Source: Streptomyces iconiensis
Lineage (GTDB): Bacteria > Actinomycetota > Actinomycetes > Streptomycetales > Streptomycetaceae
DNA length: 64,000 nucleotides
Assembly (NCBI RefSeq): GCF_028657195.3
Contig: NZ_JANCPR020000034.1
Location: 1 to 64,000 of the forward strand
Direction: 5' to 3'
This document shows positions 44,013-51,389 of the stretch, one piece after another (the first letter of the stretch is position 1; each line of letters begins with the position of its first letter). A program made the position numbers and the translations under genes. The notes below the pieces were generated by a model. That model was not told the origin of the DNA. It saw only the letters and a list, made by a program, of their open reading frames with translations, and did no database searches.

Positions 44013-44459
44013 CTACTGCCCCCTGCACAGGCCCAGGAGCGTCATGGCCAGGTCGCGGCCCGGGCGTCCCAGCTCGGTGCTGTAGTGGTCGAGGATCTCC
44101 ATCTCGCGGGAGAGGTGCACGCGCCTGCCGCCGGACTCGATACGGATGCGCTGGATGTTCTCGGAGAGCTCCAGCCGCTCGCGTACGAGCCAGATGATGC
44201 GCGCGTCGAGCTGGTCGATGCGGACGCGTTCACCCGCGATCAGCGCCTCGGCGTCCTGGGGTGCGGCTGCCCCGTTCTCGTCGTTGCCTGTGCCCGGGGC
44301 ACCGTCCGTATCGCCCTTGGCGGCGCCGTCCGTATCGCCACGGGAAGCGCGGTCCTGGACGGTACGCGCGCCGGCCGTGCCCGCTGCTGCGGCGTGGGTT
44401 CCGGCGCCGGTCCTGGTGGCGGTGCCGTTGCCGGCGCTGGTGGCTGCGGTGGTGTTCAT
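44013..44459 (-). CDS. Chorismate mutase (AroQ type)
   Basis: A 148-residue protein; ATG 44459 has a perfect AAGGAG ribosome site seven bases upstream. The C-terminal ~80 residues are an AroQ-type chorismate mutase: ERVRIDQLDARIIWLVRERL, then the LSENIQRIRI helix and HLSREMEILDHYSTELG. It converts chorismate to prephenate for Phe/Tyr synthesis. The N-terminal ~65 residues are Ala/Gly/Thr-rich and disordered. It has no signal peptide. Divergent from guaA. Confidence 0.9.
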   Translation of the reverse strand: MNTTAATSAGNGTATRTGAGTHAAAAGTAGARTVQDRASRGDTDGAAKGDTDGAPGTGNDENGAAAPQDAEALIAGERVRIDQLDARIIWLVRERLELSENIQRIRIESGGRRVHLSREMEILDHYSTELGRPGRDLAMTLLGLCRGQ

Positions 44460-44758
44460 GTCGGCTGCTCCTTGGGTCGCGGAGCCCACGAACCGTGGCG
44501 GCCCAGGAGCGAACATACCGGCGCCCCGGGCCATCGGCCCGGGGCGCCTGGATAAGTCGCGTGTCAGTGGTTCACACAGGACGACCATGGCAGCCGGTCG
44601 GGCCGGTGCCATAGGTAAACCAGAAGGTCGTGTGCGAGAACATGCGGGCCAGTATGCCCCCGCTCGCAGCGGGGGCCAAGTCCGGCCCCGTCCGGTGGCG
44701 CTCCCGGCACCGTTATCATCGGGAGTACACCCCCGCTTCACCGCCGAAAGGCAGCTTC

Positions 44759-46342
44759 GTGGCTCCCACACCGTCCGAGACCGTCCCGGACACCGTCCTC
44801 GTCGTCGACTTCGGCGCGCAGTATGCCCAGCTCATCGCGCGCCGTGTGCGCGAGGCCAGGGTCTACAGCGAGATCGTTCCCTCGACCATGCCCGCCTCCG
44901 AGATGCTCGCCAAGAACCCCAAGGCGATCATCCTGTCCGGTGGCCCCGCCTCCGTGTACTCGGAGGGCGCCCCCTCCATCGACCGCGACATCTTCGAGGC
45001 CGGCGTCCCGGTCCTGGGCATCTGCTACGGCTTCCAGCTCATGGCGGTGACACTCGGCGGCACGGTCGACAACACCGGCAGCCGGGAGTACGGGCGTACG
45101 GACCTCACCGTCTCCAAGGTGTCCTCCACCCTCTTCGAGGGCACGCCGGCCGAACAGCAGGTGTGGATGTCCCACGGCGACGCCTGTTCGGCGGCTCCCG
45201 AGGGCTTCACGGTCACCGCCTCCAGCTCCATGGTCCCGGTCGCCGCCTTCGAGAACGACGAGCGGAAGCTGTACGGCGTCCAGCACCACCCCGAGGTGAT
45301 GCACACCACGTTCGGGCAGCAGGAGCTGGAGCACTTCCTCTACAGGGGTGCGGGGCTGGCCCCCTCCTGGACGACCGCGAGCATCGTCGACGAGCAGGTC
45401 GAGGCCGTACGCGAACAGGTCGGCGGCAAGCGCGCCATCTGCGGGCTCTCGGGCGGTGTGGACTCGGCCGTGGCGGCTGCGCTGGTGCAGAAGGCGATCG
45501 GCACGCAGCTCACCTGCGTGTACGTCGACCATGGACTGATGCGCAAGGGCGAGACCGAGCAGGTCGAGAAGGACTTCGTCGCGGCGACGGGCGTTCAGCT
45601 CAAGGTCGTGGACGCCTCCGAGCGCTTCCTGGCCGCGCTGGCCGGGGTCTCCGACCCCGAGCAGAAGCGGAAGATCATCGGCCGGGAGTTCATCCGGGTC
45701 TTCGAAGCGGCGCAGGCCGAGATCGTCGCCGAGGCACCCAGCGACGAGCCCGTCGCCTTCCTGGTGCAGGGCACCCTCTACCCGGACGTGGTCGAGTCGG
45801 GCGGCGGCACGGGTACCGCCAACATCAAGTCGCACCACAACGTGGGCGGCCTTCCCGAGGACATCGAGTTCCAACTCGTCGAGCCGCTGCGCAAGCTGTT
45901 CAAGGACGAGGTCCGGATGGTCGGCCAGGAGCTGGGCCTCCCCGACGAGATCGTCCAGCGGCAGCCGTTCCCCGGCCCAGGACTCGGCATCCGTATCGTC
46001 GGCGCTGTCACCCGCGAGCGGCTCGACCTGCTGCGCGAGGCCGACGCCATCGCCCGCGAGGAACTGACGGCCGCCGGTCTCGACCGCGACATCTGGCAGT
46101 GCCCCGTCGTGCTGCTCGCCGATGTGCGCAGCGTGGGTGTCCAGGGCGACGCGCGCACGTACGGGCACCCGGTGGTGCTGCGGCCCGTCTCGTCCGAGGA
46201 CGCGATGACCGCCGACTGGTCGCGGCTTCCGTACGACGTGCTGGCCCGTATCTCGACGCGGATCACCAACGAGGTCGCGGAGATCAACCGCGTCACGCTG
46301 GACGTCACCAGCAAGCCCCCGGGCACCATCGAGTGGGAGTGA
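44759..46342 (+). CDS. guaA: GMP synthase (glutamine-hydrolysing)
   Basis: Converts XMP to GMP with glutamine and ATP. The 527-residue protein has the class I glutaminase domain (C of GICYGFQ; HHPE), the ATP-pyrophosphatase motif SGGVDSAVAAALV at about residue 235, and the C-terminal dimerisation domain ending PGTIEWE. The start is GTG 44759 behind GAAAGG; the frame further upstream is not coding. It completes the IMP-to-GMP pathway begun by guaB2. Confidence 0.97.
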   Translation: MAPTPSETVPDTVLVVDFGAQYAQLIARRVREARVYSEIVPSTMPASEMLAKNPKAIILSGGPASVYSEGAPSIDRDIFEAGVPVLGICYGFQLMAVTLGGTVDNTGSREYGRTDLTVSKVSSTLFEGTPAEQQVWMSHGDACSAAPEGFTVTASSSMVPVAAFENDERKLYGVQHHPEVMHTTFGQQELEHFLYRGAGLAPSWTTASIVDEQVEAVREQVGGKRAICGLSGGVDSAVAAALVQKAIGTQLTCVYVDHGLMRKGETEQVEKDFVAATGVQLKVVDASERFLAALAGVSDPEQKRKIIGREFIRVFEAAQAEIVAEAPSDEPVAFLVQGTLYPDVVESGGGTGTANIKSHHNVGGLPEDIEFQLVEPLRKLFKDEVRMVGQELGLPDEIVQRQPFPGPGLGIRIVGAVTRERLDLLREADAIAREELTAAGLDRDIWQCPVVLLADVRSVGVQGDARTYGHPVVLRPVSSEDAMTADWSRLPYDVLARISTRITNEVAEINRVTLDVTSKPPGTIEWE

Positions 46343-46394
46343 CCCCGCTCGCTGAGACCCACTCCCACTGAGTGTCCACCGAGTACCGAGTACC

Positions 46395-46432
46395 GTGCGC
46401 CGCCTGTCCCCGCTGGGGGAAAGGCGGCGCAC
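46395..46432 (+). terminator. Terminator of guaA
   Basis: GTGCGCCGCCT (46395-46405) pairs perfectly over 11 bases with AGGCGGCGCAC (46422-46432), 52 bases after the guaA stop. Confidence 0.85.
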
Positions 46433-46479
46433 GTGTGTGCGAGCCGGGATACGGTGCCCCGGTGGCTGAGGAGTCTGAA

Positions 46480-46831
46480 GTTTTGGGCGGCGTGTGATCA
46501 CGTTCTCCAACCGGGGCTGTCCGCTCGCGCTCGTCTCGCTGAAGGTCACATGGACGTCGTCCCCGCGCGGGAACGGGGCCATCCAGTTGTGCGCGAGGCC
46601 CCCGGCCTCCTCGTCGGTGGCTGTCGGGTGCTCCCAGCTGTGTGCACCGCCATAGACCGCGGCCTGGCATACATCGCCTATGTACTCCGCGAAGATCCGT
46701 GCCACGTACGGGCTGAGGCCCACAGGGAAGTCGGCTTTCATCTCCCGGCCCTCGCCCAGGACGAGCGCGGTGGCGTGAACGACGCGTGCTGCGAGCCGTG
46801 TGCGGCGGGTGGTGTGACGTAAGCGGTGGAG
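46480..46831 (-). pseudogene. Truncated remnant related to the 48.2-49.6 kb membrane-protein gene
   Basis: On the minus strand one frame encodes a fragment that matches an internal part of the gene at 48242-49558. ADFPVGLSPYVARIFAE here corresponds to AAFPAGFRPYAARLLSG there, with the preceding ARVVHA matching SRVLHA and the later DDVHVTFS...LENVI matching DQVRVNFS...LNTVI. The fragment has no plausible start, loses similarity after LENVIT, and its upstream side is cut by the opposite-strand gene at 46956. The frame stays open only because the antisense of guaA is GC-rich. I read it as a decayed partial duplicate. Confidence 0.72.
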
Positions 46832-46955
46832 GAGAGGCACCGGGCGAGAGTAGCGAGGTGTGGGGCCGGCGGGGGAGGACTGGACAGAACGAGGGGCTTG
46901 CGGTTGGGGTGTGGGGGGCTTGTGTTGCTGGGTTGGCGTGGAGGGGGAGTGCTTC

Positions 46956-48107
46956 GTGGGGGCGCGGGTGGGGGAGTGGAGGCACCGGCATCGGAAGGCG
47001 TTGCTGGTCACCGGGCTGGTGGTGGTCGTACTCGCGCTGGTTGCCGTGCTCGTACGGGAGCCCGTGAAGGACGAGTGGCTGGCGCGGCGGGCCTGCGACG
47101 GGCAACTCCCGCGCGGCGAGCTGGACACGGTGCGTACGGATCTGCGGCTGGAGGGCGAGAAGGCGTTCCACAGCCGGGACCTGGGGCAGTACCGGTGCCT
47201 CCTGGAGAACACCGACGGCAAGGTGGTCGTCTCGGTGAACGCCTATACGCGCCCCGCCGACCAGCGCCAGGAGCTGTCCCGGATCGGTAAGGAGTACCAG
47301 CCGCAGAAGGTGCTTCCCGGAGGACTGCCCGGGTTCGCGAGTGACAACGGCGACATCCACCTGATGCCGAAGTGCCCGCGCCTGGGCAAGGACTTCGACG
47401 GGCAGCCCCGGCGCATGCTGGCCACTACATGGGTGCCGTTCGCCTCCCGTAGCGACCAGGAAGCCGCGCTGCTCAGGATGGCCGTCACGATGGCCAACGA
47501 CGCCTCGGACAAGCTCGGTTGCGGTGCGAAGCCCCTTCCCGCGCCCAAGAAGGACGCCGTGGCCACCGAGGGCAAGGAGATCCCGCGTTCCCGCGCGCAA
47601 GGCACCGCCTGTGGTGCGCTGGCTGACACCAGCCTCCTGGGGAAGGCGCGGGACGCGAAGGTACGCGTCGCCGTCTCCGACGAGGCGCCCGTGGGCCGCT
47701 GCACGCTGTCCGTCGTGGGCGGGGCGGACAAGGCGGGCGGGGATGAACAGCGGGTCGTGGAGCTGACGAGCTGGTACGGCGACTGGGCAGGCGGTACGGG
47801 GGAGATGGGCTCGGGCGACAGGTCCTACTTCCTGCGTGCGGACGGCAGCCGCGCGCCCTTGTCCGGCGCCTCCGACGCCTGGGCGACCGCGCGGTGCGAC
47901 GGGGAGAACGCGGGCTTCGCGGCGCACTGGGGATACGCGCACGGGGACGGATACAAGGTCTTGGACGGCAGGCTGCCCAAGACCAAGAGCGCGCGCGCCG
48001 AGCTGCTGCGCGAACTGGTCGCGCGGTTCGCGAAGGACCAGGTGAAGCGGAAGGGATGTGCCGGGCTGAAGGTGCCGGGGGAGAGGGACTCCGAGCTGCG
48101 CCGCTAG
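46956..48107 (+). CDS. Exported protein with two tandem four-cysteine domains
   Basis: A 383-residue protein of unknown family. GTG 46956 follows a GGAGGGGGAG site. A transmembrane or signal-anchor segment covers about residues 14-34. The rest is outside and contains eight cysteines in two sets of four with the same order: a Cys near the domain start (RACDG, TACGA), a Cys in a strand (YRCLLE, GRCTLS), a third (PKCPR, ARCDG), then a helix that ends in GC (KLGCGA, RKGCAG). This pattern suggests an internal duplication with disulfide bonds in each half. It is convergent with the next gene. Confidence 0.75.
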   Translation: MGARVGEWRHRHRKALLVTGLVVVVLALVAVLVREPVKDEWLARRACDGQLPRGELDTVRTDLRLEGEKAFHSRDLGQYRCLLENTDGKVVVSVNAYTRPADQRQELSRIGKEYQPQKVLPGGLPGFASDNGDIHLMPKCPRLGKDFDGQPRRMLATTWVPFASRSDQEAALLRMAVTMANDASDKLGCGAKPLPAPKKDAVATEGKEIPRSRAQGTACGALADTSLLGKARDAKVRVAVSDEAPVGRCTLSVVGGADKAGGDEQRVVELTSWYGDWAGGTGEMGSGDRSYFLRADGSRAPLSGASDAWATARCDGENAGFAAHWGYAHGDGYKVLDGRLPKTKSARAELLRELVARFAKDQVKRKGCAGLKVPGERDSELRR

Positions 48108-48241
48108 GGCCCTGGGCCGCCTCGCCGAGTACGGGGGCCGGCAGGCAACGCCCCGGCTCCCGCAGGGGTGTTCCGGCTTCCGCAGGCAACGTCCCGGCTC
48201 CCGCTGGGGGTGTTCCGGCTCCCGCAGGCGACGTCCCGCTC

Positions 48242-49558
48242 TCAGTAGCCGAGGCCGGGGGACGAGGAAACTCCGCCGCGCAGGTTCATGGTGAGCTGGT
48301 AGCCGTGGTCGAGCGAGCCGCGCAGCCGGTTGGCGTCATGGGCGGGGACGTGGCGTTCCCGTATCCACAGGTCGACCGTACGGCGCAACTGCTGTCGCCC
48401 GTCCATGAACCAGGCGGCGGCGTCCTTCTTGCCGTGGCCCGACGCCGCTGCGCCCTCGACGGCCCATGCAGCGGCCGACTTCGTGGGCGCGCGGTGCTCG
48501 GCGGCGCTCTCGGGTATGTGCGCGGCGGCCGAGGGACGCGCGGAAGCGGCGTAGCCGCCCCGGCTGTGGCGGAGTACGGCGGCGTCGAAGGCAGCCGCTC
48601 CGGAGATGTCTCCGTCGGCGAGGTGCCGGTCGCGGGCGTGCGTGAGCACGGCGATGCCGTCCATGCCGGTCTGCAGCCGCGAGAAGGCGGTGCGCTCGGA
48701 GTCGGCGCGCTTCGCCTTCCCTCCGACCACGGCCTCGTCGCCGTGCACGGGGTCCAGGGAGGCGGCGGCTTGTGCGCGGAGCGCGTCGTACAGCGTGGCG
48801 TAGCTCTCCGGGTCGGCTGCGAGGTCCTGGATCACCGTGTTGAGAGCGGATGAACTGCGGTCGTCATGGGAGAAGTTGACGCGCACCTGGTCGCTCCGCT
48901 TGTCGAAGGTGGCGCCGGCCTCCCGCGCGTATCCGCTGACGCCCTCGTTCACGGACGCGGGCCAGCCGGAGAGCAGGCGTGCCGCGTACGGCCTGAACCC
49001 GGCGGGGAACGCGGCCTCTTCCTCGCTGCCGAGTGTGCGCACGGACGCGTGCAGGACACGGGACATCGCCTGGGTGTGACGTACGGCGCGCGCGTCCCCG
49101 GCCTTCGCGCCCTCTGTGGCCTTCGAGCCGCCGTCGGCCTTGGTGCCCTCCCCGGCCTTCGCGCCCTCCCCGGCCTTCGCTCCTGTGGTCGCGGCGAGCA
49201 GGATGCGGCCGATGACGTGGGACCCGGAGGGGCCGTCGCAGGTGTTCCAGTGGTCCTGGGCGAGGAGCTGCGTCAACCTGTCGCTCTCGGCGTCTCCCTG
49301 GCCTCCCTCGCCCCCTCCCTCTCCCGCGCTCTCGTCAGCGGGTGGGAGGGACGCCGCGTCCGGGCCCGGATCGAGGGTGCGGGTGGCGCGTTCGGGGTCG
49401 TCCGCCAGACGTGCTGTCGCGCGCGGTGGCGTCCAACAGGCGTCGCCCGCCTGTGCGTTGAGGGCGACGACGCCGGAGGCTCCCACAAGGACCAGCACCG
49501 CCACGGGTATCCACAGTCCCGGCCGTATCCGGCGTCGCTCTGCCCCCTGTTCACTCAT
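48242..49558 (-). CDS. Hypothetical membrane-anchored extracytoplasmic protein
   Basis: A 438-residue protein with no recognised family. An Arg-rich N-terminus and a transmembrane segment (about 15-35) place the bulk outside the membrane. A two-cysteine region (DACWTPP, NTCDGPSG) is followed by a tandem KAGEG-type repeat (about 127-155) and a long mainly helical domain (about 165-438). The middle (about 180-245) is what the remnant at 46480-46831 matches. ATG 49558 has no clear ribosome site. It shares a convergent locus with the eight-cysteine protein, so the two may function together. Confidence 0.72.
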   Translation of the reverse strand: MSEQGAERRRIRPGLWIPVAVLVLVGASGVVALNAQAGDACWTPPRATARLADDPERATRTLDPGPDAASLPPADESAGEGGGEGGQGDAESDRLTQLLAQDHWNTCDGPSGSHVIGRILLAATTGAKAGEGAKAGEGTKADGGSKATEGAKAGDARAVRHTQAMSRVLHASVRTLGSEEEAAFPAGFRPYAARLLSGWPASVNEGVSGYAREAGATFDKRSDQVRVNFSHDDRSSSALNTVIQDLAADPESYATLYDALRAQAAASLDPVHGDEAVVGGKAKRADSERTAFSRLQTGMDGIAVLTHARDRHLADGDISGAAAFDAAVLRHSRGGYAASARPSAAAHIPESAAEHRAPTKSAAAWAVEGAAASGHGKKDAAAWFMDGRQQLRRTVDLWIRERHVPAHDANRLRGSLDHGYQLTMNLRGGVSSSPGLGY

Positions 49559-49627
49559 GCGGATGACGCTACCGCTCGGAGGGTGGCGTGAGCGACCGGT
49601 GTGCGGATGTTGTGTTCCTGCGGCCGT

Positions 49628-49647
49628 ATGTAGTACTTCTTATACAT
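49628..49647 (+). promoter_or_regulatory. Inverted repeat over the start codon of the XRE gene
   Basis: ATGTA (49628-49632) and TACAT (49643-49647) are inverted with a 10-base gap, and the right half includes the ATG at 49646. No Shine-Dalgarno sequence precedes the ATG. The site may be an autoregulatory operator and the mRNA may be leaderless or nearly so. Confidence 0.5.
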
Positions 49648-49921
49648 GAGCGAGCACGTGCACAACAGGCTGGCGGCTGTGCGGGCCGAACGGAAGGTCT
49701 CGCGACAGCAGCTCGCCGAGGCGGTCGGGGCGCACTACCAGACGATCGGGTACATCGAGCGCGGGCAGTACAACCCCAGCCTCGACATGGCGCTGCGTAT
49801 CGCCGCGCATTTCGAGCTGCCAGTAGAGGCGCTGTTCTCCCTGGAGCCGCTCCGCCCGCTCACGGCCGAGGTCTACGGCAAGGACAGCGACACACAGCGA
49901 ACGGGGAGGAACACGGCATGA
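49646..49921 (+). CDS. XRE-family helix-turn-helix regulator
   Basis: A 91-residue DNA-binding protein. The N-terminal 65 residues form a Cro/CI-type helix-turn-helix (VSRQQLAEAVGAHYQTIGYIERGQ, NPSLDMALRIAAHF), of the short YozG-like kind that typically regulates an adjacent membrane protein. Its stop overlaps the next start as ATGA, so both are translated together. A palindrome overlapping its own start suggests autoregulation. Confidence 0.92.
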   Translation: MSEHVHNRLAAVRAERKVSRQQLAEAVGAHYQTIGYIERGQYNPSLDMALRIAAHFELPVEALFSLEPLRPLTAEVYGKDSDTQRTGRNTA

Positions 49922-50457
49922 ACGCCAACGCGACGCGCTACGACAAGGCCGACAGGGGACGCTACGACAAGTGGACGTTCAAAACCATGAACGACCAGCG
50001 CACCAAGGGCTACCACGCGACCCGGGCCGCCCGGCGCCGCATAGTCGCCGCGCACCTCACCACCACGGCGCTCGGCCTCGCGGCCGTCATCGGTGCGTAC
50101 GCCGCCTCACGCCCGTGGCTGCTCGCCGTTCTCGTCGCCGCGATGATGGTATGGACCCCGCTGACCGGCCTTCTCAATTCCATGACCCGCGGACTGTTGG
50201 AACTGCGTACGCGCCTCCTGGACGAGCGCCAGCTTGCCGAACGCGGCACCGTCCACACCTTCGCCCACCGCATCACAGGGTGGGCGCTGACCGCGGCGCT
50301 CTTCGCCTTCCTCGTCGCCTCACTCGCCGGCGCCTCCCTCGCCTCCCTCACGGTCCCTCTGGCCGCCACAGGGCTCGCCCTCCTCGTCGTCCAGCGCCTC
50401 CTGCCGCTGTGGATCGCGGCCGTTCGCGTCGCGGACGAACCCGAGGACGAGGAGTAG
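49918..50457 (+). CDS. Multi-pass membrane protein coupled to the XRE regulator
   Basis: A 179-residue protein with a polar, Tyr/Lys/Arg-containing N-terminus and four hydrophobic segments (about 43-62, 66-85, 122-143 and 146-166). No catalytic motif is visible. It is translationally coupled to the preceding regulator; pairs of a small XRE protein with a four-helix membrane protein are common in Gram-positive bacteria and their role is mostly unknown. Confidence 0.85.
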   Translation: MNANATRYDKADRGRYDKWTFKTMNDQRTKGYHATRAARRRIVAAHLTTTALGLAAVIGAYAASRPWLLAVLVAAMMVWTPLTGLLNSMTRGLLELRTRLLDERQLAERGTVHTFAHRITGWALTAALFAFLVASLAGASLASLTVPLAATGLALLVVQRLLPLWIAAVRVADEPEDEE

Positions 50458-50539
50458 GCCCCGCCCCCGTGGAGGAGACCGGGTGCCGGGGGTGAAACCC
50501 CTGTGCGTGCGCGGGGGACGGGGGACCAGACTGACGGCC

Positions 50540-51298
50540 ATGGATCAGGTGCGTGCCGTCGTGGGGCTGGTCGACCGGGTGTTGGGGGACGCGGTATTGG
50601 GGGCCTACTTGCACGGTTCGGCCGTGCGCGGCGGGCTCCGTCCTGCCAGCGACGTGGACGTACTGGTGGTGTCGCGGCGGGCGATGGACGAGCGGGAACG
50701 GCGCACGCTGACCGGAGGGCTGCTGGAGATCTCGGGGCTCTCGGCCGAGGTGCGGCCGGTCGAGCTGACGGTGGTGGTGCGGTCCGAGGTCCGGCCGTGG
50801 CGCTACCCACCGACAGGGGACTTCCTGTACGGGGAGTGGCTGCGGGACGAGTTCGAAACCGGCGCACTCCCCCGCGCTGAGCCCATGCCGGATCTGGCGT
50901 TGCTGCTCACGATGGTGCTGGCCGGCGACCACCCGCTGCAGGGACCGCCACCGGCGCGGCTCCTGGACCCCGTACCGCACACGGACCTGGTGCGGGCGAG
51001 CGTGGCCGGCCTTCCCGGCCTCATGGACGAGCTGGAGGACGACACCCGTAACGTCGTACTGACCCTCGCCCGCGTCTGGTCCACGCTCGCCACCGGCGAG
51101 ATCCGCTCGAAGGACGCCGCCGCCGACTGGGCTCTCGCCCGACTGCCCCCGGAACACGCCCCCGTACTGGAGCACGCCCGCTACTTGTACCTCAACAGCC
51201 TCTACACGGAGGAGCGTTGGGACACCGCTCTAAGGGAGAGCGTGCGCCCCTACGCGGACCACGTGCTGGCCGGGATCGACCAGCTCAGGGACGGATGA
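50540..51298 (+). CDS. AadA-like aminoglycoside nucleotidyltransferase homologue
   Basis: A 252-residue protein with the architecture of AadA/ANT(9) enzymes: a polymerase-beta-type domain with GSAVRGGLRPASDVDVLVV (the GS...DxD metal site) near residue 26 and the DUF4111-like C-terminal helical domain. ATG 50540 has a weak ribosome site; the ORF continues upstream to 50483. Such genes can adenylylate streptomycin or spectinomycin, but chromosomal homologues do not always confer resistance, so I do not give a resistance gene name. Confidence 0.85.
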   Translation: MDQVRAVVGLVDRVLGDAVLGAYLHGSAVRGGLRPASDVDVLVVSRRAMDERERRTLTGGLLEISGLSAEVRPVELTVVVRSEVRPWRYPPTGDFLYGEWLRDEFETGALPRAEPMPDLALLLTMVLAGDHPLQGPPPARLLDPVPHTDLVRASVAGLPGLMDELEDDTRNVVLTLARVWSTLATGEIRSKDAAADWALARLPPEHAPVLEHARYLYLNSLYTEERWDTALRESVRPYADHVLAGIDQLRDG

Positions 51299-51389
51299 GG
51301 GGCGCGGCTCCCCGGCGGCGCCGAGGCCACCGGGGGCCGCAGGGGACCGCCGGACGTGGATCGCCGGACGGGGGCTGTCGGTGGCCCGG

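Noticed and set aside
44738..47221. An 827-codon minus-strand open frame spanning guaA antisense and the 46.5-46.8 kb fragment.
   Set aside because: Only the short part at 46480-46831 resembles a real protein; the rest is antisense of guaA.
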